The position numbers and the translations under genes are program-made. Source: an uncultured Armatimonadota bacterium (GTDB lineage: Bacteria; Armatimonadota; Fimbriimonadia; Fimbriimonadales; Fimbriimonadaceae). Taken from it: DNA of 64,000 nt. Below, in pieces: positions 26,662-34,934 of the stretch. The DNA lies in assembly GCA_903833215.1 (NCBI GenBank), contig CAILEM010000129.1, positions 30,130-94,129 of the forward strand, read 5' to 3'. Each line of letters starts with the position of its first letter. Position 1 is the stretch's first letter. Below the pieces are notes generated by a model that searched no databases, was not told the DNA's origin, and worked only from the letters and a program-made list of their open reading frames with translations.

Positions 26662-27120
26662 TCACTTTGCGCACCATTCGAATAGCACCTGCCACTCTTG
26701 GCGTTGGTGAGCAACGAGAGCCAGTGGATTTTGCTTATGGGCTTTCTCGACTTGGTCTACGAAGTCCGATGGGTTCATACCGGCGAAGCCCGAAAATGTC
26801 CCGGCCTTTCGGAACCAGTATTTGCTGTTCCAGAAGTCGCCTTCTCGCCGATGCATGATGCCGTGCCACAAGCTGCCAGCCTGAGATTCGATGCTTTGAC
26901 TGATGTTGTGTGAACGAGTGAGATCGTCAACGTACAACCAGAGCCCAGCTTGCAGTGGCAAATTCTTGAGGAGGAGCGGATCTTTGCACAAGGTCGACAC
27001 CAACTCCACCAAGGCGGGATCGGGGACCGCCGAAGGGACAAGATCGGGCATGGCGCTATCCAGGGGCAGCGCCTCAAATAAAGGCGCTAGCAGACTGGAA
27101 AGCGGCTGAGTCAGATTCAT
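26662..27120 (-). CDS. Conserved unknown protein inside the suf operon
   Basis: 152 residues from ATG at 27120, 3 bases after the sufD stop. No signal peptide or membrane helix. The central part reads [20 protein letters not shown], then [23 protein letters not shown] have seen this His/Arg/Trp-rich pattern in uncharacterised proteins of other bacteria, but I cannot name a function. The conserved H, D, E and W residues could be an active or ligand site. Its position between sufD and sufS, with almost no spacing, suggests it is translated with the Fe-S machinery; it may also be a passenger. Confidence 0.6.
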   Translation of the reverse strand: MNLTQPLSSLLAPLFEALPLDSAMPDLVPSAVPDPALVELVSTLCKDPLLLKNLPLQAGLWLYVDDLTRSHNISQSIESQAGSLWHGIMHRREGDFWNSKYWFRKAGTFSGFAGMNPSDFVDQVEKAHKQNPLALVAHQRQEWQVLFEWCAK

Positions 27121-27123
27121 CGA

Positions 27124-28485
27124 CTACGTCTCTACGAATTCAGGCAATTCCTGGGTAGTGCTCAGCTTCTCGAAAAGCACTTTCTCAAGGATTTCTCGAA
27201 CACCCGGAATCGTAATCTTCAACAGCACTTCTGCCGCGAAAGCATAGACAAGTAAAGCTTCAGCTTCAGCCTTGGGGATGCCTCTGCTCTGCAGATAGAA
27301 CACCGATTCTTCACGAAGTTGGCCCACCGTTGCCCCGTGCGTACACTTCACATCATCCGCAAAGATCTCAAGCTGGGGTTTGGTGTTGATCGTCGCCGTT
27401 CGGGAGAGCAGCAACGCTTGATTGGTCTGCTTGGCATCGGTCTTTTGGGCGTCCTCATAAACGAAGATCTTGCCATTGAAGACACCGATTGCGTGCCCTC
27501 CAAGAATGGCCTTGTACACCTCGAACGAGTTGCAGTTTGGCTTGGCATGATCGATTCGCGTGTGGTTATCGATCGCCTGGTGTCCGAGCCCGACCGACGT
27601 GCCGTTCAGCCACGTCTCAGTGTGTTCGCCGTCGAGCCACACATTGACGTCGTTCCGAGCGATCTTTCCACCGAAGTTGATGTTATTAGATGTGTAAATC
27701 GAATTTTCAGCCTGGTTTACGCTGATGTTTGCGATATGAACCGAATCAGCCTGCTCCTGCTGGAACTTTGTATGCTCGAGGATGGCGTTGGGTCCGACTG
27801 AAACTTCGGTTACGGCGTTCGTGAAGTACACACCATCGAGCCCAAGATAAGTTTCGAGGACCTTGGCATCGCTGTTTTCCTCTAGAACGATCAGCGTTCG
27901 GGGATGACTTACAAGCGGACCATGATTCGCGCTGGTGAGGAACAAAAGGTGAATGGGGCGTTCCAGAGATACGCCTTCGGGGATGTAAATGAATGCGCCT
28001 TCACTCAGATAGGCTGTATTCAGATGGACAAATCGCTCATCGTTGCTGGTTCCAAGTTTGTTCTTGAGGCTAGCGATTTCACCGATATGCTGAACGATCT
28101 TGTCTTCGTAAACAGCTAAACCATCCTTGATGCTACCGATGAACACACCGGCCGGAAGGATGTGCGCACTGCTGAGTTCTGGAGCATGTTCGCCGTTTAC
28201 AAACGTGACAGTGATTGCGTCGACCTGACCAACGATTGTCTGCTCAACTTGGAAGCGGTCGATCGTCGCCCCGTATGCAGGCTTAAAATGACCCTCTTCG
28301 AGTGCTCGAAGAGACAAATACTTGAACTCCTCATCTTTGGTCGTCGGAATTCCGAACTCGCTGAAATTTCGGAAGGCGCGATCTCGCAGAACTTGGAAGC
28401 TGTCAGGGCCGTACGTCGCCAGCAAGCCCTTCATGAGCTCGAAATTCTCAACAAGGCTATGATTGCCGGATTTTAAGTCGATCAT
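27124..28485 (-). CDS. sufD: SufD Fe-S scaffold subunit
   Basis: 453 residues from ATG at 28485, 7 bases after the sufC stop; the frame extends to 28572 inside sufC, but that part is unlike the family. It shows the SufB/SufD beta-helix fold: GAFIYIPEGVSLERPIH, LIVLEENSDAKVLETY, and the C-terminal KCTHGATVGQLREESVFYL leading to SRGIPKAEAEALLVYAFA. Length and motifs fit SufD better than SufB. It forms the SufBC2D scaffold with SufC and SufB, but no sufB is present in this window. Confidence 0.9.
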   Translation of the reverse strand: MIDLKSGNHSLVENFELMKGLLATYGPDSFQVLRDRAFRNFSEFGIPTTKDEEFKYLSLRALEEGHFKPAYGATIDRFQVEQTIVGQVDAITVTFVNGEHAPELSSAHILPAGVFIGSIKDGLAVYEDKIVQHIGEIASLKNKLGTSNDERFVHLNTAYLSEGAFIYIPEGVSLERPIHLLFLTSANHGPLVSHPRTLIVLEENSDAKVLETYLGLDGVYFTNAVTEVSVGPNAILEHTKFQQEQADSVHIANISVNQAENSIYTSNNINFGGKIARNDVNVWLDGEHTETWLNGTSVGLGHQAIDNHTRIDHAKPNCNSFEVYKAILGGHAIGVFNGKIFVYEDAQKTDAKQTNQALLLSRTATINTKPQLEIFADDVKCTHGATVGQLREESVFYLQSRGIPKAEAEALLVYAFAAEVLLKITIPGVREILEKVLFEKLSTTQELPEFVET

Positions 28486-28492
28486 ATTTGCC

Positions 28493-29251
28493 TTAGGCCT
28501 TCGCCGCGAGCTCCTCTTCGATGAATCCGTAGCCCCTTTCCTCAAGCTCAAGGGCGAGTTCTTTGCCGCCACTCTTCACAATCCGGCCATCCATGAGGAT
28601 ATGGACGAAGTCGGGAACGATGTAATTGAGTAGGCGCTGATAGTGGGTAACAACCACGATGGCCCGATCCGTGGATCGAAGCGTGTTGACACCGTTTGCG
28701 ACAGTCTTGAGCGCATCAATGTCGAGTCCGGAATCGGTTTCATCCAGAATCGCGAGAGTTGGTTCGAGAACCGCCATCTGGAAGATCTCATTCCTCTTCT
28801 TCTCACCACCGGAGAAACCTTCGTTCACCGACCGAGAAAGGAGGGAATTATCCATCTCCATCAATTGCACTTTGCTTTTGATGTGCTTCATGAACTCTGT
28901 CATGGACAATTCAGGCTCACCGCGGTTCTTACGGACGTTGTTAAGGGCCGCACGGAGGAAGTAGGTGTTGGTAACGCCTGGAATTTCAACCGGATATTGG
29001 AAAGCGAGGAATACGCCGGCCGCCGCCCGCTCTTCGGGTGCTAAGTCCAGCAGATCCTTACCGTTGATTTCAACCGAGCCTTCCGTGACTTCGTAGCCGC
29101 TCTTTCCAGCGATAACGGAGGCAAGCGTCGACTTTCCGGAGCCGTTTGGTCCCATGATCGCGTGGACCTCTCCCGCGTTCACCGAAAGGTTGATCCCGCG
29201 AAGAATTTCCTTATCTTCGACTCTGGCGTGTAAGTTCTTAATCTCTAGCAT
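28493..29251 (-). CDS. sufC: SufC ATPase of the Fe-S scaffold complex
   Basis: 252 residues from ATG at 29251, beginning [19 protein letters not shown] as family members do. Walker A is [11 protein letters not shown]. The SufC-specific [15 protein letters not shown], the signature [14 protein letters not shown] and Walker [16 protein letters not shown] are all intact, and the switch His is in [10 protein letters not shown]. SufC is a cytoplasmic ABC-type ATPase that drives cluster assembly on SufB/SufD. It is the first gene of the operon. Confidence 0.95.
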   Translation of the reverse strand: MLEIKNLHARVEDKEILRGINLSVNAGEVHAIMGPNGSGKSTLASVIAGKSGYEVTEGSVEINGKDLLDLAPEERAAAGVFLAFQYPVEIPGVTNTYFLRAALNNVRKNRGEPELSMTEFMKHIKSKVQLMEMDNSLLSRSVNEGFSGGEKKRNEIFQMAVLEPTLAILDETDSGLDIDALKTVANGVNTLRSTDRAIVVVTHYQRLLNYIVPDFVHILMDGRIVKSGGKELALELEERGYGFIEEELAAKA

Positions 29252-29336
29252 AGCGATGGCGTGAATCATGAGGTGGGACGCAACAGGCATCATTGCACGC
29301 GTCCAAACCAGTTCTACGTAGATTTTAGCTTGAAAG

Positions 29337-29352
29337 TTGACTCCAAAGTCAA
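29337..29352. promoter_or_regulatory. Palindrome in the sufC promoter region (candidate Rrf2 operator)
   Basis: TTGACT-CCAA-AGTCAA is a perfect inverted repeat with a 4 base spacer, about 86 bases upstream of the sufC ATG. On the minus strand its TTGACT could serve as a -35 box, with TAAAAT 19 bases further on as a weak -10. The half-site resembles the IscR type-1 half-site (YYGACT/AGTCRR), though the spacer is one base shorter. The operon's own Rrf2 regulator is the obvious candidate ligand; this is inference. Confidence 0.45.
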
Positions 29353-29363
29353 GATTCAATCGC

Positions 29364-29379
29364 GTCGCACATTTGCGAC
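29364..29379. promoter_or_regulatory. Second palindrome upstream of sufC
   Basis: GTCGCA-CATT-TGCGAC is another perfect 6+4+6 inverted repeat, 11 bases from the one at 29337. The same arm and spacer geometry but a different sequence suggests either a second regulator or a chance hairpin. It lies between sufC and the DinB-like gene, both on the minus strand, so it could also terminate the latter. Confidence 0.35.
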
Positions 29380-29407
29380 ATCGCATCATCAATTAGCAGT
29401 GAGTTCG

Positions 29408-29863
29408 CTAGGTCAGCCTTCGTAGCAAGACGATTTGTCCGACGTGGTAAGCCGAGTGAAGAGCTGCACGAACAAGGAGGCTCTCAACGGTGTCGCCAAA
29501 TTGCGTTGGCTTCTCAAATACCGAAACATCCTGTGCCAGCTCTTGGAGTTGTTTGTATCCATCGAAAAAGCGGTCTCGAGTTGAGACCCATTTGTCAGCA
29601 GCGATCACGATGAAATCCGAGTCGTCTCCGGAGAACGGTTCGCAATGGATGTCCGCGATCTGCTTAAGCCACCTGTCTTGCCAAAACCAAGTGTGAAAAA
29701 CAATCGTGGCAATCGAATAGGCACACTGATTGGGAACCGTTGTCGCTTGTTGGGGCCCAAGGTCCATCAAGGCTTCGGATAGCGAGTCAAAGTCTTTGCC
29801 TTCAGCAATTTGGTTCAGTGCCTCTGCTACAGTAATCACATCATTACCATACCAGGGAGCCAA
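29408..29863 (-). CDS. DinB-like (YfiT/DinB fold) protein
   Basis: A 151-residue four-helix-bundle protein of the DinB superfamily. The three histidine ligands expected for a metal site are in IATIVFHTWFWQDRW and the C-terminal ALHSAYHVGQIVLLRR. The superfamily includes thiol transferases and damage-induced proteins; the reaction here is unknown. The start is uncertain: TTG at 29863 gives the full frame, while GTG at 29839 gives a start closer to typical family members. It diverges from the fucose isomerase gene. Confidence 0.72.
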   Translation of the reverse strand: MAPWYGNDVITVAEALNQIAEGKDFDSLSEALMDLGPQQATTVPNQCAYSIATIVFHTWFWQDRWLKQIADIHCEPFSGDDSDFIVIAADKWVSTRDRFFDGYKQLQELAQDVSVFEKPTQFGDTVESLLVRAALHSAYHVGQIVLLRRLT

Positions 29864-29953
29864 CTCCTTGGAAGTTCAACCCCATCCTGACAATTTTGGC
29901 TCTCATGAATCGCATATGGGGAGGCATTAAAGTCCTTTCACTAGGGGTAATGT

Positions 29954-31768
29954 TTGTTCGTGGCACAACTCGACTCGCTTCGCACGAACGAACCTGTAAA
30001 CCGCCTTCGAGGCAGCCTTCCTAAGGTAGGAATTCGACCCACGATCGATGGACGATATGGGGGCGTCCGTGAGTCTCTCGAAGGATTTACGATGGAGATG
30101 GCTCAGGCAACCGCTGAACTTATTACCAGCAGCCTTAAGCACGCTTGTGGACTTCCAGTCGAGTGCGTTATCGCTGACACCTGTATCGGTGGATTTGCCG
30201 AAGCTGCAGCCTGCGCAGAGAAATTCGCAAGGGAAGGCGTCGGGGTTTCCCTAACCGTTACTCCCTGCTGGTGCTACGGAAGCGAGACCATGGACATGGA
30301 CCCGTTGATTCCAAAGGCCATCTGGGGATTTAACGGCACCGACCGCCCAGGAGCTGTCTATCTGGCGGCAACGCTTGCCGGTCATTCGCAGAAGGGTCTT
30401 CCATGCTTCGGCATCTACGGACGCGACGTTCAAGATCTTGGAGATACGACGATTCCGAAGGATGTCCGCGAGAAGATCCTGAGATTTGCCAGAGCTGGAA
30501 TTGCAACAGCGACGATGAAGGGCAATGCGTATCTCGCGATGGGCGGCGTCAGCATGGGTATCGCTGGCTCCATCGTGGATCAAGACTTCTTCCAGAGCTA
30601 CCTTGGCATGCGAGTCGAATCCATCGACATGACCGAATTTGTGGGTCGCATGAACAAGGGTATTTACGATCACGCGGAATACGAGAAGGCGCTTGCCTGG
30701 GTTAAGGCGAACTGTCCTGAAGGTGTGGATTACAACCCGACGCCCCGAACCCGAGAGCAAAAAGATCAGGACTGGGAAACTAGCATCAAGATGGCGCTCA
30801 TCGCTCGAGACCTGATGATCGGCAACCCCAAACTCGAAGAGATGGGTTTCCACGAGCAAGCTCGGGGTCGAAATGCGATTGCTGGTGGATTCCAAGGACA
30901 GCGACAATGGACGGACCATTTTCCCAACGGGGACTTCCTCGAAGCGATTCTTTGCAGCAGCTTCGACTGGAATGGCATTCGCGAGCCGTTCGTCGTTGCC
31001 ACAGAGAACGATGCGATGAATGGCGCTTCCATGCTCATCGGGCATCTGCTCACCGGAACGGCCCAGCTCTTTAGCGACGTTCGAACGTACTGGTCAGCTG
31101 ATGCGGTCAAGCGAGTGACGGGTAGAGAACTTACGGGGCCTGGCGAGAATGGATTCCTTCACCTTATTAACTCAGGCCCATCAGCATTGGACTGGACGGG
31201 TGAACAGTCGATCGATGGTTTGCCTGCCTGTAAGCCGTATTGGGATATCACTGCCGAAGAAGCGGGTCGATGCCTCGACGAGACCCTTTGGTGTGCCAGC
31301 GACCTTGGGTATTTCCCAGCCGGGGGATGGTCTTCCGACTTCACGACAAGTGGTGGAATGCCATGCACGATGTTCCGAATCAATCTGGTGAAGGGGCTCG
31401 GACCCGTCATGCAAATTGCGGAGGGAACGACGATCGCCTTACCACAAGATATGCACGATGCTCTCGACCAGCGGACGAGCCCAGCATGGCCGACGACGTG
31501 GTTTGTTCCTCGAACGACGGGCAGTGGAGCTTTCCGCGATGTTTACACGGTGATGGCCCACTGGGGAGCGAACCATGGAGCGATCTGCTACGGTCATATC
31601 GGAGCGGAACTGATTACGTTGGCTTCAATGCTGCGAATCCCCGTGGACATGCACAATATCTCGGAAGAGGATCTTTACCGGCCTTCGAGTTGGCACCGTT
31701 TTGGTGGTCTTGAGCCGCAGGCGGCGGATTATCGGGCTTGTGCTGCCTACGGCCCACTCTACGGTTAA
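29954..31768 (+). CDS. fucI: L-fucose isomerase
   Basis: A 604-residue ketol isomerase converting L-fucose to L-fuculose (also D-arabinose to D-ribulose). The pattern fits Fuc[21 protein letters not shown] at the N-terminus, [42 protein letters not shown] and the metal-ligand region [19 protein letters not shown]. The C-terminus has [22 protein letters not shown] at 29954 has AGGGG 6 bases upstream; GTG at 29960 is an alternative. The enzyme is cytoplasmic and would process fucose released by the two GH29 fucosidases in this window. No fuculokinase is seen nearby. Confidence 0.9.
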   Translation: MFVAQLDSLRTNEPVNRLRGSLPKVGIRPTIDGRYGGVRESLEGFTMEMAQATAELITSSLKHACGLPVECVIADTCIGGFAEAAACAEKFAREGVGVSLTVTPCWCYGSETMDMDPLIPKAIWGFNGTDRPGAVYLAATLAGHSQKGLPCFGIYGRDVQDLGDTTIPKDVREKILRFARAGIATATMKGNAYLAMGGVSMGIAGSIVDQDFFQSYLGMRVESIDMTEFVGRMNKGIYDHAEYEKALAWVKANCPEGVDYNPTPRTREQKDQDWETSIKMALIARDLMIGNPKLEEMGFHEQARGRNAIAGGFQGQRQWTDHFPNGDFLEAILCSSFDWNGIREPFVVATENDAMNGASMLIGHLLTGTAQLFSDVRTYWSADAVKRVTGRELTGPGENGFLHLINSGPSALDWTGEQSIDGLPACKPYWDITAEEAGRCLDETLWCASDLGYFPAGGWSSDFTTSGGMPCTMFRINLVKGLGPVMQIAEGTTIALPQDMHDALDQRTSPAWPTTWFVPRTTGSGAFRDVYTVMAHWGANHGAICYGHIGAELITLASMLRIPVDMHNISEEDLYRPSSWHRFGGLEPQAADYRACAAYGPLYG

Positions 31769-31775
31769 GTAGCGG

Positions 31776-32249
31776 TCAATCGTGAAGGCTCCAAGCATCA
31801 TGGGCATTGTCCATGAGCTTGTCGAGTTCTTCATCCGCCTTTCGCAGACGCGCGCAGACCACGCGCGTTAGGTTTGCCAGGATAAAGAACCCAAGTTCTT
31901 TGTCCTGGCACATGAGCTGCCGAAGTTCCGTGGCACCAAAGCGAATTGCGTAGACGTGACCGCAGGCGAGGACATTGGCCGCACGGGGACCCGCATCAAG
32001 AAATGCAAGCTCGCCTACTACCGAACCAGGCCCAGCATCATAGAATTTGTCGCCGTCATCGGTGAGGATGTTGACGTGACCTTCGAGGATCACATAGAGG
32101 TCGGAATCCGGAGCCCGATGACGGATGATTTCCTGACCATTCTGGAAGTACACCGGCTTGGCCAACGGGAGCAACTCCTCAAAGTGATTGGGGCGAAGCT
32201 TGTAGGCGAGACAACTTTGGGCGAGTGCTGTGTGATCCTGAGGTGTCAT
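31776..32249 (-). CDS. Cyclic nucleotide-binding domain protein without HTH
   Basis: 157 residues from ATG at 32249; a TTG at 32276 is in frame. One cNMP-binding beta-roll is clear: VYFQNGQEIIRHRAPDSDLY, VILEGHVNIL, GPGSVVGELAFLDAGPRAA (the phosphate-binding cassette with GELAF and R-A-A) and the closing helix. There is no C-terminal winged helix, so it is not a full CRP-type activator but a stand-alone sensor. No partner is evident. It ends 7 bases after the fucI stop, on the opposite strand. A 13 bp inverted repeat abuts its start. Confidence 0.78.
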   Translation of the reverse strand: MTPQDHTALAQSCLAYKLRPNHFEELLPLAKPVYFQNGQEIIRHRAPDSDLYVILEGHVNILTDDGDKFYDAGPGSVVGELAFLDAGPRAANVLACGHVYAIRFGATELRQLMCQDKELGFFILANLTRVVCARLRKADEELDKLMDNAHDAWSLHD

Positions 32250-32250
32250 T

Positions 32251-32287
32251 GGTAAAACCGCTTTGTGGGAATGCAAGCGGTTTTACC
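32251..32287. promoter_or_regulatory. 13 bp perfect inverted repeat at the start of the cNMP-binding gene
   Basis: Arms GGTAAAACCGCTT (32251-32263) and AAGCGGTTTTACC (32275-32287) enclose 11 bases. The repeat ends one base before the ATG at 32249 on the minus strand, so it covers the site where a Shine-Dalgarno would lie. It may be an operator, a 5' hairpin that hides the start, or a terminator for the small gene upstream (it lacks a T-run). Confidence 0.5.
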
Positions 32288-32302
32288 ACGTCAGACGACG
32301 TT

Positions 32303-32533
32303 CTATGCTTTTTGTTGGCGACCAACGACAACGAATCGATCCATCAGCGGTGCTGATTTGCTAATGAAGAACGTCGGCTCGTAGCCAAGGACTTGCATCT
32401 CTTTCGCGTAGCGCAGATCGGCGTGGTCAAGCATAACTTCTCCAAACCCTTCCATGATCACCGGGCCCTTCGCGGGCGGTTTACCAAGTTCGGTAAACGT
32501 GACTTGGAAGATGTTTTCGCGAATCTGCTTCAT
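32303..32533 (-). CDS. Small conserved-looking hypothetical protein
   Basis: 76 residues from ATG at 32533. It is a soluble mixed alpha/beta sequence (ENIFQVTFTELGKPP, then EVMLDHADLRYAKEMQVLGY) with no signal or helix, and I do not recognise it. The reading frame fills the space between the GH1 gene end (32564) and the inverted repeat before the cNMP-binding gene. It follows GH1 by 30 bases on the same strand and could be cotranscribed. Confidence 0.55.
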   Translation of the reverse strand: MKQIRENIFQVTFTELGKPPAKGPVIMEGFGEVMLDHADLRYAKEMQVLGYEPTFFISKSAPLMDRFVVVGRQQKA

Positions 32534-32563
32534 AGATAAATTATGCTCGGTTGATGTGTCGAA

Positions 32564-33916
32564 TCAGACGATGCCGTTGGCGGCGATGACATCTCGATAC
32601 CAATATGCACTGTCCTTTGGCGTTCTTACCTGGGTTTGGTAGTCGACGTGAACAATTCCAAACCGGAATTTGTATCCTTCATACCACTCAAAGTTGTCCA
32701 TGAACGACCACTGGAAGTAGCCCTCGACTTCGACCCCATCGTCCGCCGCTCGCTCAAAAGCTGCGAGATAACGAGATAAGTAGTCGATTCGCTGAGGGTC
32801 ATGGACCTTTCCATCGCGTGCGACCCAGTCGGATAATCCCATCCCGTTTTCGGTGACGACGATCGGCTTCCCATATCTTTCGTAGAAGAATTTTGGGCCC
32901 CAGTAAAGGGCATCGGGTGTTACCGCCCAATGGTAAATCGTTCGCCCTGTGCCCAGATCGTGGGAGACCTCAATCGGATTGCCGGTTACTGGATCGGCTT
33001 TGATAATGTCGCCGGTGTAGATATTCGCACCGAAGAAGTCGAGAGGCTGGCAAATCGTTTCCATGTCCCCGGCTCGTGGGACTGGTGCATCCGATCCAAA
33101 CAACTCCACCTCTTGCTGTGGATATGTGCCGAAGAACACGGGGTCATTCCACCATGTGTTGCTCCAGACCGTTTTCGAAGTCGTCGTGAACGTGGCTTCT
33201 CGGGCAGCATCGATATCGGCTGGTGAATTTGTAGCTGGAATCTTAGGCGCGCCGACCGGTGCCCAACCGACTCGGGTTGGCTTGGAGCATCCCGCACGGA
33301 TGACCTGGACCGCTTTGCCATGTGCGAGCATTGCGTGGTGACCCGCAAGCAGGACCTCTTTGAAATTCAATTTGTCGCCGGGAGCATGAACGCCGCTGTG
33401 TTGCCCGAGGCCGATAAAGCACTGGGGCTCGTTCAGCGTCATCCAACTGGCAACTCGATCAGACAGCTTATCAACGACGATCTTCGCGTAGTCGGCGAAC
33501 CAATCTGCAGAGTCACGATTCATCCATCCGCCCTTAAGATACAGTTCGTAGGGGAGGTCCCAATGGAATAGCGTGACGTGAGGCTGAATGCCGCTCTCCA
33601 AGAGCTCGTCGATCAATTTGTCATAGAAGGCGAGGCCCTCTGCGTTGACTTTCCCGACGCCATCCGGAATAACTCGGGGCCAAGCGATGGACATTCGGTA
33701 GTTGGGAATACCCAACTCTTTCATCAAAGCCACGTCTTCTTTGTAGCGATTGTAGTGGTCGCAAGCGACATCACCGTTGGAACGGTCGCTAATTGCGCCG
33801 GGGCGCTCGCAAAACATGTCCCAGACACTACGTCCACCACCGACTTTATATGGGGCTCCTTCGATTTGATAGGACGCAGTCGCGACGCCCCACTGGAAGT
33901 TGGTTGGAAAAGGCAT
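32564..33916 (-). CDS. GH1 beta-glucosidase
   Basis: A 450-residue family 1 glycoside hydrolase without a signal peptide. The N-terminal signature FQWGVATASYQIEGA is present. The acid/base is in WMTLNEPQCF and the nucleophile in IVVTENGMGLSD, both intact. HWDLP, SIAWPRVIP and the C-terminal YFQWSFMDNFEWYEGYKFRFG (read as two parts) complete the barrel. It hydrolyses beta-linked glucosides or galactosides from short oligosaccharides in the cytoplasm. A small inverted repeat lies upstream in the space shared with the divergent HhH gene. Confidence 0.93.
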   Translation of the reverse strand: MPFPTNFQWGVATASYQIEGAPYKVGGGRSVWDMFCERPGAISDRSNGDVACDHYNRYKEDVALMKELGIPNYRMSIAWPRVIPDGVGKVNAEGLAFYDKLIDELLESGIQPHVTLFHWDLPYELYLKGGWMNRDSADWFADYAKIVVDKLSDRVASWMTLNEPQCFIGLGQHSGVHAPGDKLNFKEVLLAGHHAMLAHGKAVQVIRAGCSKPTRVGWAPVGAPKIPATNSPADIDAAREATFTTTSKTVWSNTWWNDPVFFGTYPQQEVELFGSDAPVPRAGDMETICQPLDFFGANIYTGDIIKADPVTGNPIEVSHDLGTGRTIYHWAVTPDALYWGPKFFYERYGKPIVVTENGMGLSDWVARDGKVHDPQRIDYLSRYLAAFERAADDGVEVEGYFQWSFMDNFEWYEGYKFRFGIVHVDYQTQVRTPKDSAYWYRDVIAANGIV

Positions 33917-33963
33917 TTACTTAGGAAAAGTATGGCGCAATAACATGTTTAACTGGCAGAGCC

Positions 33964-33985
33964 AACAGCGTTTGAATTCGCTGTT
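33964..33985. promoter_or_regulatory. Inverted repeat in the GH1/HhH divergent promoter region
   Basis: AACAGCG and CGCTGTT (7 bp, perfect) flank TTTGAATT, 48 bases upstream of the GH1 start and 53 bases before the HhH ATG. An operator controlling the sugar hydrolase is plausible; the site is short and untested. Confidence 0.35.
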
Positions 33986-34037
33986 TTAGCTGAGTTTTTT
34001 GGTTAATTCGGACAAGAGTTTCGTATCCTATGGACTC

Positions 34038-34487
34038 ATGACGAATTCTGAATTAGCCGACAAGCTTCGTGACCTTCGAGACTTCCTGATCATCGCCGGT
34101 TATGAAGAGTCTCATGCCACGCGATACACCCAGATCGCGCGGTACATCGAGAAAATGGCTGAGCCAGTCGAAGACCTCAGACGAGATCATCGGTTCACAG
34201 ACATTCCAGGTGTCGGAAAACTTGTCGCTCAGTACATTCGCGAAATCATGGAATCTGGCGTCAGCTCCAAGCAGAAGGAGTGGGAGGAGTTCGCGCCAAT
34301 TTCCGTTTTAGAGCTTGTTCGAATTCCAGGTCTCGGACCCAAAACTGCCCGCAAGCTGTACCAAGAGTACGGAATAGAAAATCTAGAGAAACTACGTCAA
34401 GCCGACGAGGCGGATGTACTCCAAGAGGTTCAAGGCGTTGGCCCGAAACTTATTGAAGCGATCCGCACTCACCTTGCTGAGCGTTAG
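34038..34487 (+). CDS. Helix-hairpin-helix protein like the N-terminal domain of PolX
   Basis: 149 residues from ATG at 34038; the frame extends to 33999, but MTNSELADKLRDLRDFLIIA fits the family start. The sequence carries an alpha-helical 8 kDa-like region (ARYIEKMAEPVEDLRRD) and two HhH motifs: FTDIPGVGKLVAQYIREI, then VRIPGLGPKTARKLYQEYGI, with a third, VQGVGPKLIEAIRTHL, at the end. This is the layout of the N-terminal DNA-binding part of bacterial family X polymerases, but the nucleotidyltransferase and PHP domains are absent. It probably binds DNA without sequence preference. It converges on the DUF6941-like gene with a 4 base overlap. Confidence 0.82.
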   Translation: MTNSELADKLRDLRDFLIIAGYEESHATRYTQIARYIEKMAEPVEDLRRDHRFTDIPGVGKLVAQYIREIMESGVSSKQKEWEEFAPISVLELVRIPGLGPKTARKLYQEYGIENLEKLRQADEADVLQEVQGVGPKLIEAIRTHLAER

Positions 34488-34900
34488 TTCGTGGCAGGGG
34501 AAGTCATGATCACGTCGAATCGACGTCCTGCCAAGTAAGAGCCGTCACACATCAGGTCGACGTTATACGTGCCTGGTTCGTTGATGACCATCCCGTTGAT
34601 CTCGAATACGATGTCGTAAGCCGCCACTGGATCATACGTAGGGAATGGAGCGTCGATGTGGGCAACCTCGGCACCCGATGGGGCGCGAATAATGAGTTTC
34701 ACATCGAGTGTTTTCGCGGCATTCGTAATCGAAGCCATGATTACCATCTTTGAATGGACAGCGGGGACCGACTGAACAGTGACCGCATTGAATAGGCCGA
34801 TCAACGTTTTGTTGTTAGTCCGCTTGTCTTCAATGCAGTCGTTACAGATAACAATGGCGACGCAAACCGGAGATTCATAGGCGCTACTCATCTCCGCCAT
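34484..34900 (-). CDS. DUF6941-like protein of unknown function
   Basis: 138 residues from ATG at 34900 (a second Met at codon 4). It opens PVCVAIVICNDCIEDKRTNN, then KTLIGLFNAVTV, a pattern I associate with DUF6941 proteins; the assignment is from memory. The rest is beta-rich (PGTYNVDLMCDG, YLAGRRFDVIM) and resembles a small C2-like sandwich. It has no signal peptide and no catalytic motif. The function is unknown. Confidence 0.6.
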   Translation of the reverse strand: MAEMSSAYESPVCVAIVICNDCIEDKRTNNKTLIGLFNAVTVQSVPAVHSKMVIMASITNAAKTLDVKLIIRAPSGAEVAHIDAPFPTYDPVAAYDIVFEINGMVINEPGTYNVDLMCDGSYLAGRRFDVIMTSPATN

Positions 34901-34934
34901 TATGCCTTGCTAAGAAATCCGTGCGGGACTTATT

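Noticed and set aside
30251..31045. 264-codon minus-strand frame opposite fucose isomerase
   Set aside because: Antisense of a well-matched enzyme; no family pattern.
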